A stretch of 30,491 bases of DNA from Chrysochromulina tobinii (taxonomy: Eukaryota; Haptophyta; Prymnesiales; Chrysochromulinaceae): assembly GCA_001275005.1 (NCBI GenBank), contig JWZX01002263.1, forward strand, positions 1 to 30,491, read 5' to 3'. Each line of letters starts with the position of its first letter. Position 1 is the stretch's first letter. Of this stretch, positions 1 through 11,069 are shown one piece after another. The translations under genes and the position numbers were made by a program. Below the pieces are notes generated by a model. That model searched no databases. It worked only from the letters and a program-made list of their open reading frames with translations, and was not told the origin of the DNA.

Positions 1-270
1 CCGTCACCCCCACCGCCCTCACCGCCACCGTCACCTCCATCACCTCCTCGCCCACCACCCTCGCCGCCGCCTCCGTCTCCACCGCCCTCACCGCCCCCTT
101 CGCCTCCTCCCCCTTCGCCGCCGCCGCCATCACCTCCCCCACTCTCCGCCCCACCCTCGCCACCACCGAGCCCACCCCCTCCCTCACCGCCGCCCTCGCC
201 GCCGCCCGCGCCCCCACCATCTCCTCCGCCCCCTTCGCCGCCACCCTCGCCCCCACCACCCTACTCACCA
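1..270 (+). repeat. Ser-Pro-Pro-Pro coding tract 1
   Basis: Frame 1 reads almost only Pro and Ser (SPPP, SPPPP) from the window edge to about 270. Such hydroxyproline-type spacers link globular domains in algal wall and surface proteins. The tract probably continues to the left of the window. Confidence 0.85.
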
Positions 271-3200
271 GGTGCTCGTGAAGAAACACGCGTACGATTC
301 AGCCTGTCTATCGCGGCAGATGTCCAGTCGATCACACCTACCATGCTCAATTCTATCGCCGCCAATTTTGCCGCGCTCCGAAATATGGGCGTCAACGACG
401 TCACCGTCACCGTGTACGGCGCCGGCTCAGCGCTTCTTCTAGTTGAGATGCGGACACCGGACCCTGCGGTTGGGCAGGCCCTCGTCGCGCTGATTACTAC
501 CTTACCAGCGTCCACGTTCGAAGCCATCACACAATTGCCCGTGCTCCAAATTCCCGACTACTTGGCCCTATGCCCCAGTGGCGCAAACTTTGGTCATTAC
601 TGCACCATCGCCACCGCCGCCATCACCACCACCACGCCCACCGCCCCCCTCGCCCACCACCACCGTCCCCACCACCTTCACCGCCCCCTAGTCCACCTCC
701 ACCGTCGCCGCCACCGCCATCTCCTCCACCACCTTCACCACCCTACGCGCCACCACCCAGTCCATGCCCGCCTGAGCCGTCTCCACCGCCCCCATCGCCG
801 CCACCCAAACCGCCGCCGTCCCCGCCGCCGCCATCCCCGCCGCCGTTCCGACCCCCCTCGTCGCCCCCCCGGCCTCCCCCGTTTCCACCCTCTCCGCCAG
901 CGCCACCTGCATTCCCACCGTTTCCTCCGCCCCCGGCACCTCCACCCCCGTCACCTCCGCCCGGCCCACCAGCTCCTCCGCCCCCGCCGTCGCCTCCCAA
1001 TTCGCCTCCGCCGCCACCCAGCCCACATCCAAAACGGCCGCCACCCTCTCCAATGCTGCCGCCGCCGCCTCCACCGGCGTTCAGTGTCGTCCAGTTCACG
1101 CTTCAGGTTGCCGGCCACGTCTCCTTGTTCACCCCGAGCGTGCGCACCCAGATGGCAAGTGCAATTGCGGCCGCCGCGGGCGTCCACCCGTCGGCGGTGC
1201 TTGTGACGGCCGTACTGCGTCGACCCGTACTGCATCGGCTCGTACTGTGGCGTCGGGTAGCGTCATCGTGGATGTGAGCATCCGAACGCTCACGGAGACC
1301 GCGACGTCAGTGCAGTCGACGATGGCAAACGCAACGAGCAGCCCAAGCAGCGCGACTGCGATGCTCTCGAGCGTCACTGGCGTCTCGATCACCGTGCTTG
1401 CGGTCATGTCGCCACCCACTGTCTCAGAAGCAATCGAAACTCACGCCGTCACCGTCGACCAAATGTCACTCGAAAGCTCTTTGATCATAGCGGCATGTGT
1501 CGCCCTGTCCGTTGCCGCGTTCATCAGCCTCTATCACTGCTTCCAAATCAAGCGGATGCGTGCAGCTATCGAGCCGGCAGTCGCTCGGCCCGGTTCACGT
1601 GACATTGAGCTCTGGCTACGTGGAGACTTCCAATCATTCAAGGAAGACCCAACCGCTCAGAACATGTTGCTCGAGAAGCTCGCAAGGATCAACGGCCGCT
1701 ACGATGCGGCGGGAAACCTCGTTGGCGGCATCGACCCACGGCGACTTCGAATTGTTAAGCTGAAGGCGGGCTCCATCATCGTCACCGTCCGCATCGCCGA
1801 GGTGCCGCGCGCTGTCGAGAAGGCGGCCGCGGCCACAAAGGCGGCGCAGATCGCCGAATCGAAAGCGGCGATGCAACTGAAGCTCGGAGCTGCTACCAAG
1901 GCCAAGGCGATGGGCAGCAAGCTTAAGGCCAGGGCCGAGGCTGCCGCGTTGCTGCGAGCAACTGAGGCACGGGTGGCCGCCGAGAAAGCGGCGGCTGAGA
2001 TGCAGGCAGCATTCGCTGCAGCCGCTGAGCTGCGCAAGCAAGCCCTTATCAAAGCCCAGGTCGCTGCAGTTGTGAAGCAGGTGAAGGCGACGCACAAGCT
2101 GCGGGCCACCGAGGCCCAGATGGCTGCCGACAGGGCGGCAAAGATCGCCGAATCCGCCGCTGCTATGCGGCTGGAGCTCGGGGCATCCACCAGAGTCAAG
2201 CCGTTTGGGAGCAAGTTCATGCCAAGGGCCGACACAGCCTCCATCGCCGCCACCGTCATCGCCGCAGCGCTCGAGGCGGCGTTCGAGGAGATGGTTGAGC
2301 CTGCAGCTTATACGACTGCCGACACAGCATCCATCGCCATCACCGTCACCGCGAAGGCGGTCGAGGCGGCAGTCGAAAATGTGCTTGAGGCGGCAGCCGA
2401 AGCAGCGGCCGAGGAGGCCGAAGCGGCAGCCAAGGCAGAGGCCGAAGAAGCCGAGGCGGAGGCTGACGAAGCCGAGGCAGCGGCCCAGACAGCGGCATTG
2501 GTGGCGGTCAGAACAACCGTGTCGGCCGAGGCGGCCGAGGCTGTTGAAATGTCCTTAGCCTCTGAGGAGGCCGAGGCCATCGCAGCGGCCGAGGCGGCCG
2601 AGGCGGCCGCCGCGGCGGTCAAGGCGACGGCTGATGCAGTCGAGGCAGCGGCCAAGGCTGCTGCTGACGAGGCCGAGAAGGCGACGGCCGAGGCGGCCAA
2701 GGCAGCGGCCGAGGCGACCAAGGCAGAGTCTAAGGAGGCCAAGGCAGGAAAGGCCGCTGCCGCCGCCGCAAAGGTGGCGCAGATGGCTGAATCGGCCGCT
2801 GCCGGGCGGCTGGAGCTTGGGGCATCCACCAAGGTCAAGTCATTTGGGAGCAAGCTCATTTCGAAGATATTTGTTGGTTCCACCTTCGAGGCGGTCACGG
2901 CTCACGATTTCGAGACCAAGCTGCTCACAATGACACCGGCTTCGCTGGGCTTTGCCATTGGCTATCGCGTGATCTCAAAGCGTGACTTGACGGTACGCCA
3001 TCCGGATGGCTCGCCCATGACGCTAGATGAGCAGTACCTGGCAGCAGCCGTTGCCGCTATGATGGCGTTTAGCAGTGCGCTTGCTAAGATGGTAGCTGCC
3101 ATCTCAATTCAGGTCATCAGGTTCTCTTCCGAGTGCCTTCAATTCTATTGGGTGCTCGCACGCACGTGCTCGCTACAGCGTGCAAAGGAAGGGGTGATGA

Positions 3201-6200
3201 AACGGTCGCCTCTTCCCGCCAAGGTCAAGATTACCCCGCAGCAGCGCAAAGAGGGAGAGGCGCAACGCAAAGAGGCAGAAGCGCAACGCGAAGCCAGGCA
3301 AGTGGAACTTGATGGCAAGAAGACAATGTGGTCCAAAGGCCAAGCTTGGCAGAAGCAACAGGCAGGCGCTAGGCAGGCCCACGTGGACGCGATGCGCGAT
3401 TTGCAGGCAGCGTCGAAAGAGATGGGTTTGGCCGCGCGCCAGGCAACTCTCACCAAAGAGGCGCGCGCCCTGAAGCTCGAGAACGCGAAGATGATGATCG
3501 CCAAGGAGGCCCGTCGCATCGAGTTTGATAAGCCGCCACCGCCACCGCGACTGACACCCGATGAGATTATTGAGTTGCGTGATGCACAATTTGAGCGGAA
3601 ACGGGATCCGGCGCGACTTGCATCACTCCATTGGTCCTTCAACTTAGATGGCACCGTGGAGATCGATCTGAGGCCAACGCGTTCTTTCGAAGCAGCACTG
3701 AACATCCAGAACATACGCCGACGCGCCAAGGCCATACAGGATGTGAAGAAGAAGAGGTTGCGGAGGGAGGCAGAGGCGGCCGATGCGGCGGAGCTGGAGC
3801 AGATTGTCGAGGAGATGGTCGAGGAGACCATCAATAGGGACGCCATCCGACTACAAGAAGAGGCGGAGCTGCTGCAGATTGTCGAGAACATGGTCGAGGA
3901 GACCATCATGAGGGACGCCATCCGCCAACAAGAAGAGGCGGCGGCCGCGACGGTTGTGCAGTCTGCTGTGCGCTCCAAGAAAGCTAAAGAGACAGCTAAG
4001 AAAAAGAAGAAGGAGAAGCAGGAAGATAAGGAGAGGGAGGAGAGGGAGGAGCTGGACGCAGCCGCGACCGTCGTGCAAACAGCGGCGCGAGACAAAAAAG
4101 GAAAGAAGGATAAGGGTAAAAAGGGAAAGAAAGAGAAGGAGAAGGTGGCTATGGCGGAGGAGGCTCAACCGCCGGCTGAGGAGGTGCCGGCGGAGGAGGT
4201 GCCGGCGGAGGCGGCGCCGTCGGAGGAGGATGCCGCAGCAATCGTGGTGCAGTCCGCCGCCCGTGGGAAGAAGGCCAAGAAGCTGAAGGCCGAGAAGATC
4301 AAGGATAAGCTGGAGAATGAAGGGCAGGAAGTCAAGGAGGGCGACGAGGTCAAGGACGACATCACGGTCGAGGCCGAAGAGGTCAAGGACGACGTCGAGC
4401 CCGAGGCCAAGCCGTCCAAGAAGGGTGAGAAGAAGGAGAAGAAGGGCAAAGCGAAGAAGACGGCTGACGAGGTCGAAGTGGCCAAGGATGTTGGGGCCGA
4501 GGCCAATCAGGCCGATGGAGACGAGCCCAAGGAACCAAAGGCAAAGCCTTCCCAGAAGGGCGAGAAGAAGGAGAAGAAGAGCAAGGCAAAGAAGACGTTC
4601 GACGACGCTGAGACGGCCGACGCCGCAGGAAATGCCAATGAGGTCGCCGTCAACGATGGCCAGGTGCACGACGTTGAGGAGGGTGGTGAGAAGGAAAACG
4701 AGAACGCAGCAGCGACCGTCGTGCAGTCAGCAGTACGTGGCAAGAAGGCCAAAAAGGAGAAAGAGGAGAAGATCAAGGAGAAGAAAGAGCAGGATGTGGC
4801 AGCAACGAAGGTGCAGTCCGCCATCCGTGGTAAGAACGCGAAGTCCGAGTTCGTCGCTATGGAGCAGCTCAAAAAGGAAGAACACGCCGCACGCGTGATG
4901 CAGTCGGCCATGCGCATGAGGAGAGTCAAGAACATTATCCTTTTGCTCCTGGCCGAGAAAGCGTTACCTCGCGCGAAGCAGGCTGAGCGGGCCGAGGCAG
5001 CAACCGTGGTACAGGCAAAGGTGCGCCAAGGGAAGGCCAAGGAGAAGGCAGCCAAAGCTAAGGAGACCAAGGATGCCCTCGAGGAAGAGCTGCTGCTGCC
5101 CTTGGAGGAGCAAGAGGAGCGGGCGGCCGCCGCGGCCAGGGTGCAGGCCGAAGTGCGCAAAGGCCGTGCCAAGGCGGAAGCGGCCGAGAAGCGCCAGCAG
5201 AAAGCTCAGGAGGAAGAGGAGGCACACGACGCCGAGTTGAAAGAGGCAGCTGATCGAGAGAGGGAAGAGAAGGCGAAGGCAAAGGCAGAGAAAGACAAGG
5301 CTAAGGAAGAGAAGGAGAAGCAGAAGGCAGAAAAGGAACAGCAGAAGGCGAAGGCGAAGGAAGAAAAGGCGAAGGCAAAGGCAGAGAAGGAAGAGGAAAA
5401 GGCGAAGGAGAAGGAAGAAAAGGCGAAGGCGAAGGCAGAGAAGGATGAGGAGAAGGCAAAGGCAAAGGAAGAGAAAGCGAAGGCCAAGGAAGAGAAGGAG
5501 AAGGAGAAGGAGAGGTCTAAAGCAGATAAGGACAAGGAGAAAGAAGAAAAAGAGCGGCAGAAGGCGAAGGCAAAGGAGGAGGCGCAGCTGAAGGCAAAAG
5601 AGGAGAAGGAGGCAAGCGATGCCAGACTCGCTGTGCAGAAGGAAGAGGCCGAGCAAGCCAAGGCGGAGCAGAAGGCTATGGAAGACAAGGCTAAGGCAGA
5701 GAAGGACGAAGCCGCCAAGCGAGCCAAGGCGGAGGCCGCCGAGAGGGCCACAGCGGAGGCGGAGAGGGCCAAGGTTGAGCAACGGGCGAAGATGGAGTCG
5801 AAGATTCAAGCCGCTGAGAAGCTAAAGGAACAAAAGGAGGCGGGTGACGCCAAGATGACTGCGAAGAAGGAAGCAGCCGAGAGAGCCAGGGCGGAGCAGA
5901 AGGCAAAGATGGAGGCGCAACAGAGAGCCAAGGAAGAGAAGGCCAAGGCAGCGAAGGATGAGGCCGCTGAGAAGGCCAGGGCGGAGGAGCGTGCGAAAAT
6001 GGAGGCGAAGATCAAGGAAGCTGAGAAAAAGATGGCCGAGCAGAAAGCCAGGGAGGCGAGCGACGCAAAGCTGATTGCGAAGAAGGCGGCCGAAGCGCGC
6101 GCCAAGAAGGAGGAGCTTGCGAAAAAGGCGGCCACCGACAAAGCGAAGGCGGAGCAGCGTGCCAAGATGGAGGCGAAGATTGAATCCGTTGAGAAGAAGA

Positions 6201-8977
6201 TTGAAGCGAAGGAGCAGGCGTCCGCTGCGACAAAAGTGCAGTCGCATATCCGTGCCCGCAATGCAAAGGCGGAGGTCGAGAAGCGCGCCGCGGCGCGCGA
6301 CGAGGATGAGAAGGCCGCGGCTCATGCGGCCAAGAGGCAGCAGCGCTCCAACGTCGAGCGGGAGAAGGAGGAGACCCAAGCTGCCATCCGGCTGCAGACG
6401 CGTACGCGCTCGCACCTGGCCAAGGAGTACACGAGGCTTCTCGCAAAGGACAAGAGAGAGACCGAGGCGGCGGTAGTGGTGCAGTCGCGTGTCCGCGCGG
6501 TGCAGGCGAAGCCAGAGATTGAGAAGGCTAAGGTTGAGCGAGCGGCACGCGAAAAGCGGCGGCAGGAGCAGCAGGAGGTGGCCCGTGCGCTGCAAGCCAT
6601 CGTGCGGGTGCGAAGGGCGCGCGAACAGAAGAAGCGAATGCAAAAGGCTGCCGAGCTCGCAGTGGCGCTTGGCATCAGTAAGTGGGCGGCTCTGTGGATG
6701 ATGAAGGAGCAGGACGATGCCAAGGCTCAAGACGACGCTCAAGATCCACCCTCGCTAGAGGATCGAGGCGCCTGGTCGCGCGAGACGACCGGCTCGCTTC
6801 CCAAGCCATCTTCTCCTGCCGTTGATGAGGATGCGCTTTTGGCCGAGCTTGAGGCCGAGCTTGCCTTGGATGCCTCGCCAATGAAGGAAGACTTGGATAT
6901 TGTTGAGGTTGACCGCGAGGTGGACCGCGTGCTGGCCGAGCTCGAGGAGCAGGCAGCCCGTCGCGAGGCGGAGCGGCTCGAGCAGCTCGAGAAGCAAGCG
7001 CGTAAGAGAGCGGCCAAGGCTCGCCATCACTGGAGCCTGCTGCGCAAGGGCTTGAAAGTGGCTCTGCGAGTCGAGTACCAGGCGCTTGGCATTGACCCGA
7101 AAGAAGAACCCGCTACGCGATTCGCCCGGATAGTGAAGGAGAAGCTGGCCGCTCTCGCGAAGTTCCGTGCCGAGAATCCCGACTATCCGTTTGGACCCTT
7201 GCCAGAGGTCACCAGCGCACCACTCGCCTCGCCTCGCTTCTCCAGCAGCACCTCGCCTCGCCGCTCGCGGCGACCCTCCGCCAAGCCGACACGGCCCGAG
7301 CAGGCTTCAATCGTGGCCCTTGGCACCACAGTTGTGCCCATGGATATGCCTAGACCTTTGAGCGGCAGCGCCTTGCGCAGGAGCTCGTCGGAAGCGACTC
7401 TGCCCGAACGTCCGTCGACTGCCGGACTGAAGCTCGGCTCAGGGACTCTTCGCGCCTCCACGAGCACGATCCGGCTGGTCCCGGTCGACGAGGCGGTGCA
7501 GTACGGTGAGCCCTCGCATGCCACCAGTGCGCCGCAGCCTGCGCGTCAGCGAATGCCGAGCGCCCGGCCATTGGGGATCCCCCGATCTGCCGATGTGGCA
7601 GAGCTCGGTAGTGCTAGCCCTCGGCAGCCACCGAGCCTTGGATGGTCATCGAGTCCCATCAAGGAAACTTCATCGCCGGGCGCGGTGGCCGATGGCGTTC
7701 CGGTGGCTCTGAAGGGATCGCCCGACACGATGCCCGTCAAAGACAATGGCGAAGATTCCTTCCTCTTCCGCCGACCTCAACGCAACTTTGGCCGTGCGAA
7801 TTTGGAAGATCTTCAGATTGAGAGCCTTAGCCGACCTGGTAGTGCTGCGGCGTTGCCACCACAGACCTTGCGGGTCGTGGAGCGATTCCAAACCGAGGCA
7901 CCGCAGTACCCTGCACTGCTGCCGATGCGTGAGTCCTCCTCATCCACCTCCCTCTCGAGATCGGGAGGTGGTAGCCTGCCCTCGCGAAACAGCAGTGCGG
8001 GCTTCGCGCGCAAGGGGGGGTTTCTTGGCGACCCCATCTCATCATCCGAGCAGTCGAGAATCGGCAGCGCGGGCGTTGTGCACGAGGGTGGCTTGATCGG
8101 GGACCCGATTTTCACCGAGCTCACTCGGCAGCCCTCTGCATCGAAGAGCCGCGGCCGTCCACCCAAGGTCAACAGCATGCAGGCCCTCCCTCCAGAGGCA
8201 GAACCCCCTGCGTTCGTAGCGCCCCCTCGCGCGCCGAGTGCCGAGCGTCGTCCCGAACGGCGCACGCTCATCGCGCCAGCTGTGGTGCCACAGCTGGTTC
8301 CTCCACAGCTAGTTCCGGCCACAGACCGGCCACAGCCCCAGCTGGTTCCGGCCGCTGAACGACATCAAATTGCGAGCGCGCTTCGGTCAGCGGTCGTAGC
8401 GAACACACTGCGGCCGAGCGCGACGTCCGCCAATCTGCGGCCGAGCACCGCAGGGACAGCACTGCGCTCCGCCGCACAGCTTCGACCCAGTGCGTCGTTC
8501 GGTCAGCTGAACGACCATCGGTCATCGGAGCACGGCCAGCGCGCAGAGGGCGACCAACGCTTGCAACCGGGGCCCAACCCGCCACCTGCCGCCTTCGAGG
8601 CGTTCGCGTTTGTGGTACGAGATTTTATGTGTGGTCCATCTCCCTTCATGAGTGGTCCAGCCTGGGACCGAACGATAGGAGACTCAGCCCGGGGCTCACG
8701 CCCGATCAGCGCGGCCAGCTTTGGAGCCGAGCCGCACGCAGCTCGGTTCGGCTCGCTGATGGAGGCCAACCTGCCAGAGGATGACGAAACCGCTCCGTAC
8801 AGGATGCGATATGGAGATGCTCCCTCTCAAGCGCGCGCACAACAGCGCCGGACCTCACCAGGCAGTGCTCCGCCAGGCAGCGATCGCAAGGGTGCGGACC
8901 TGTCCGCCGAGCAGCCTGAAGGCCCCAAGCGCAAAGCTCGGCCGAGCACGCCCGTGTACTATGTCAACATGGGGTAG
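1..8977 (+). CDS. Giant Pro-rich, membrane-anchored, IQ-motif coiled-coil protein (5' partial, frame breaks)
   Basis: The gene enters from the left edge. Frame 1 reads a Ser/Pro tract (1-270) and then a globular domain (about 270-595). A second Pro-rich tract (about 605-1075) leads to a second copy of that domain (about 1078-1430). From 1211 to the TAG at 8975-8977 frame 2 is open, more than 2,570 codons without an intron. Order after the second domain: one transmembrane helix, a basic stop-transfer stretch, a third domain-like segment (about 1600-1800), Ala/Glu-rich coiled coil, about twelve IQ-like motifs mixed with Lys/Glu-rich coiled coil (about 3930-6640), then a Ser/Pro/Arg-rich disordered tail. 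I infer an outer Pro-rich ectodomain, as in algal pherophorin-like surface proteins, and a cytoplasmic calmodulin-binding part. Three frame changes (1 to 2 to 3 to 2) upstream of 1211 mean sequence error, unseen splicing or pseudogenisation of the 5' part. No named family is recognised for the whole protein. Confidence 0.75.
274..595 (+). other. Extracellular SEA-like domain, copy 1
   Basis: Frame 1 reads a compact domain of about 105 residues. It has the pattern RFSL..AADV, a helix ending IAANFAAL, a strand VNDVTVTVYGAGSALLLVEMRT and a final helix with LPASTFEAI. The copy at 1078-1430 shows the same order (FTLQVAGHV, IAAAAGV, GSVIVDVSIRT). I compare it with SEA/ferredoxin-like folds from the strand-helix pattern only; no family was verified. 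Confidence 0.55.
605..1075 (+). repeat. Ser-Pro-Pro-Pro coding tract 2, spacer between two related domains
   Basis: A second Pro-rich spacer, read in frame 2 at its start and in frame 3 from about 650 to 1075. It separates two copies of the same globular domain. The reverse strand of this tract gives Gly-rich open frames that are only shadows. Confidence 0.8.
1078..1430 (+). other. Extracellular SEA-like domain, copy 2 (split by a frame change)
   Basis: The first half is in frame 3 (FSVVQFTLQVAGHVSLFTPSVR at 1078-1145, then AIAAAAGVHPSAVLV). The second half is in frame 2 (GSVIVDVSIRTLTETA onward). The parts match copy 1 in order and spacing, so they belong to one domain and the frame change near 1200-1211 is real in this sequence. 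Confidence 0.55.
1211..1255 (+). repeat. Three 15-bp tandem units at the frame change
   Basis: Units start at 1211, 1226 and 1241, each with CGTACTG. In frame 2 they read RTAST, RTASA, RTVAS. The repeat lies where frame 3 must pass to frame 2, so slippage here may relate to the frame change. Confidence 0.7.
1475..1543 (+). other. Transmembrane helix
   Basis: About 22 hydrophobic residues (LIIAACVALSVAAFISLYHC) are followed by a basic stretch KRMR. This is the only clear membrane segment in the long frame. It separates the Pro-rich ectodomain from the charged coiled-coil region. The basic residues after it favour an N-out, C-in topology. Confidence 0.75.
1838..2860 (+). repeat. Three copies of an AES-AAM-LGA-FGSK protein module
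   Basis: Near-identical 30-residue modules lie at 1838-1926, 2132-2221 and 2771-2860. Each follows the pattern A-x-IAES-x-AAM-x-L-x-LGA-x-T-x-x-K-x-x-GSK. Between copies 2 and 3 lies an Ala/Glu-rich stretch (about 2375-2760) made of slipped EA/KA codons. The arrangement points to internal duplication followed by microsatellite-like expansion. Confidence 0.75.
3930..6640 (+). other. Cluster of about twelve IQ-like calmodulin-binding motifs
   Basis: The motif A-A-x-x-V-Q-S-x-x-R-G-x-x-A-K recurs from VVQSAVRSKKAK (about 3950) through VVQSAARGKKAK, KVQSAIRGKNAK, VMQSAMRMRRVK, KVQSHIRARNAK and RLQTRTRSHLAK to ALQAIVRVRRAR (about 6590). It fits the IQ consensus (hydrophobic-Q-xxx-R-G-xxx-R/K), with the first residue V or L in place of I. 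Several copies lack the Gly. Binding of calmodulin-like light chains is an inference from the family. Confidence 0.7.
5220..6230 (+). other. Lys/Glu/Ala-rich coiled-coil stretch
   Basis: This is an almost pure KAKEEK/AEKDEE repeat encoded by slipped AAGGCGAAGGA-type codons. It is expected to form a long single alpha-helix or coiled coil between the groups of IQ-like motifs. Reverse-strand Leu- and Ser-rich frames here are shadows of the codon bias. Confidence 0.7.
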
Positions 8978-9417
8978 GCCAGCAGAGTTGATTGAGTGAG
9001 TGAGTTTTATCTGGACAAGCTGATTGACTCAGTACTTACCGTAGACCCAGGATCGGGCCTACGACGAGGCAGAGGAGGCCCGGAGGAGGACTCCGAGGAG
9101 CCGACGATGAAAGTGGCTGGCTGTACAGTGCATGTGGACTGGAGGAATCGTAAAGCCGTGTGGTGCCTGGCACGTTGCAGCCCGGTGTACAGTATACCTC
9201 GCTACCCCATAGAGTTACTAAGTTTTGCATGGAAATCATTATGTAGTACAACACATCAGTTCCACGACACCTCAGGTATGACTAATTGCGCAAATCATGG
9301 GAAGCCGCTATCCGGATCCCTCCTAGCCTCGTCCTCCTCCTCGCGTCCTCGCGTCCTCGTCCTCGTCGTGACCTGAAATCTCGCCAAGACATATCCTCCT
9401 CCTCCTCCTCCTCCTCC
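8978..9417. other. Intergenic region between convergent genes
   Basis: Lies between the stop of the giant plus-strand gene and the stop of the minus-strand nucleoside hydrolase, so it holds both 3' ends. Short GAGTGAGTGAG and Ser-codon-like TCCTCG runs are present. No clear polyadenylation signal or conserved gene was seen. Confidence 0.6.
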
Positions 9418-9420
9418 TCA
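9395..9420. repeat. TCC trinucleotide microsatellite at the 3' end of the hydrolase gene
   Basis: About eight TCC units run into the TCA that is the TGA stop of the minus-strand gene. Length change here would alter the 3' UTR or stop context. Confidence 0.7.
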
Positions 9421-10551
9421 TTGCCTGATGTCCCCGCCCCGCCACACTCGGACGCAGTCGGCTACCGCCTCCCACCGTACCGCCTCGGAGACATACGGCA
9501 CCACGCACGCCACCCGCTCGACGAGGAGCTCCACAAAGGCATGCGCCTCGACGCTCATCACGATGCTCACGTTGGTGCCGGAGCCGGGCGGCAGAGGGCG
9601 ACGATCCACAAAGGTCATGCCGTGCGCGGCTCCGGGGGCACCCGTCGCGTCCACGACTACTTGAAGTGGTTTCGTTTCCACACGAAACAAGTGTGGATGC
9701 GTCGCGAACGCGACCACCATCGCATCGTGCACGGGAGCACCGTCGCACATCTGGCCGTAGCGGCAGTAGCCGTCTTGGTAGACGGCAAAGGCGCGCGCGG
9801 CGAGCTGCGCCGCCGGGCCGCCGCGCGACCGCAGGCCAGCCTGTAATTCCACGGACAGCAGCGCCTGGTGGGTGACGTCTAGCGGCAGCAGCACCAGCTG
9901 GTGCACGTCGGTTGCCGCGTGCGCTGCCCATGCGTCGAGCACGGCTTTGGCGGCGGCCGCATCGTGCGCAAAGTTGGCCTCGGCCAAAGGCGACGCATTG
10001 CCAGCGTGCGCGAGTGCGCCACCCATTAGGATGACGCGCCGGACGAGCCGCGGTAGCGATGGCTCGAGAGCAAGCGCAAGCGCGAGGTTGGTCAGCGGCG
10101 AGAAGCAGAGGATCGTAACCTGGCCGGGCGCGGCGCGGATCGTGGAGACCATCCACTCGGATGCGGAGGGCTGCACCGCCGAGCTCGCGTCGCAGTCCGA
10201 TACGCTCCCGCCGAGGCCACCGAAGCCGTCAGTGCCATGGATGAATGAGCCATCCGGCACAGGGTCTCGGGTAGAGCCGCCGTATGGCACGCGCGAGCCA
10301 ACGTACACGGGCACGTGATAGGCCGCGGCCATCAGCGTCTTTGCGTTCGCCGACGTTTGGCGCACGTCAGAATGCGAGCCAAAGCTTGAGGCGACGCCGA
10401 GAATCTCCAGCTCTGTCGAGGCTAGCGCGAGGAGCAGCGCGAGGCCATCATCGCCACCCACATCCGCGATGACGATGCACGGCTCGCGGGGGACAGTCGT
10501 TGCGCTGGTGCTGACTGCAAGGGCCAAGAGCAGGAAGAGTCGAGGATGCAT
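9418..10551 (-). CDS. Secreted inosine/uridine-preferring nucleoside hydrolase
   Basis: An intronless 377-residue protein of the IU-nucleoside hydrolase family, which cleaves the N-glycosidic bond of ribonucleosides with a bound calcium. The metal loop reads ADVGGDDG (Asp30, Asp34, Asp35). Compared with the usual D-x-D-P-G-x-D-D loop the first Asp is Ile28, while the catalytic/metal Asp30 and the Asp pair remain. Further family marks are SPLTNLA, ILMGGAL, EANFAHD and HDAMVVA (His275-Asp276, matching the conserved C-terminal metal Asp). I start at the ATG complementary to 10549-10551 because it opens directly with a signal peptide (MHPRLFLLLALAVSTSA, cut near residue 17). An in-frame ATG at 10653 would add 34 polar residues ahead of it. 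Export to the surface, a vacuole or the medium for nucleoside salvage is inferred. Confidence 0.88.
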   Translation of the reverse strand: MHPRLFLLLALAVSTSATTVPREPCIVIADVGGDDGLALLLALASTELEILGVASSFGSHSDVRQTSANAKTLMAAAYHVPVYVGSRVPYGGSTRDPVPDGSFIHGTDGFGGLGGSVSDCDASSAVQPSASEWMVSTIRAAPGQVTILCFSPLTNLALALALEPSLPRLVRRVILMGGALAHAGNASPLAEANFAHDAAAAKAVLDAWAAHAATDVHQLVLLPLDVTHQALLSVELQAGLRSRGGPAAQLAARAFAVYQDGYCRYGQMCDGAPVHDAMVVAFATHPHLFRVETKPLQVVVDATGAPGAAHGMTFVDRRPLPPGSGTNVSIVMSVEAHAFVELLVERVACVVPYVSEAVRWEAVADCVRVWRGGDIRQ

Positions 10552-11069
10552 CTTTGGATGACGAGGCGGAGCGCCCTGCGACCACCAGACCTCCTTGCAG
10601 GACCGCCACAGGAACTGCTCACAGGAACACTCTCGTTGAGAAAGACGAAACATTGACTAAAACGAAACTTGACTTACACGACCGTGACCGAGTAGCCACA
10701 GTAGCAGCACATTTCGCAGCGGAACTTCCCACACCTGTCCTGCATGCCCTACCATAGATTCTGAGCGAAGCTGCGAGAGAGACGCTCGTGGGAATGTGCG
10801 GTCTTCTCTTGCTCACGTATTGCTCACGAGAGGCGTCACTTGAGGGGCTTTAGAAGAAACCCGGCCACTACTCACATTGTTCCGTAGGAAGTGTGGCGCG
10901 GCCGGGTTTCGCCCGCATGCAGCATCCGAAGATGGGTTTCGCCCAAAAAGTTGTTTTCGATTGTTAGCCAAAAAACAACAAAGGGCTCAAGGCCCACAGC
11001 AAGACCTTTCGTGGCCCGCTTTCAACTAGCGCCACCTCGCTCTAACCTCGCTCCGCCCGCTTCGCCGCC
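10552..11069. promoter_or_regulatory. Shared upstream region of two divergent genes
   Basis: About 520 bp separate the divergent start codons of the nucleoside hydrolase (minus) and the ARM/CAP-Gly gene (plus), so both promoters and 5' UTRs must lie here. The part near 10950-10985 is AT-richer, with AAAAAACAACAAAG. No TATA box or known element could be called with confidence. Confidence 0.55.

Noticed and set aside
688-1099. Gly-rich and Ala/Val-rich open frames on the minus strand
   Set aside because: They are complements of the Pro-rich codons of the plus-strand gene and show no domain of their own.
3145-6742. Long Leu- and Ser-rich minus-strand frames inside the first gene
   Set aside because: Complements of Lys/Glu/Ala codons in a GC-rich coiled-coil gene; composition only, no motifs.
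9323-10156. Alternative minus-strand frame of 277 codons overlapping the nucleoside hydrolase
   Set aside because: Arg/Ala-rich shadow; the overlapping frame carries all hydrolase motifs.
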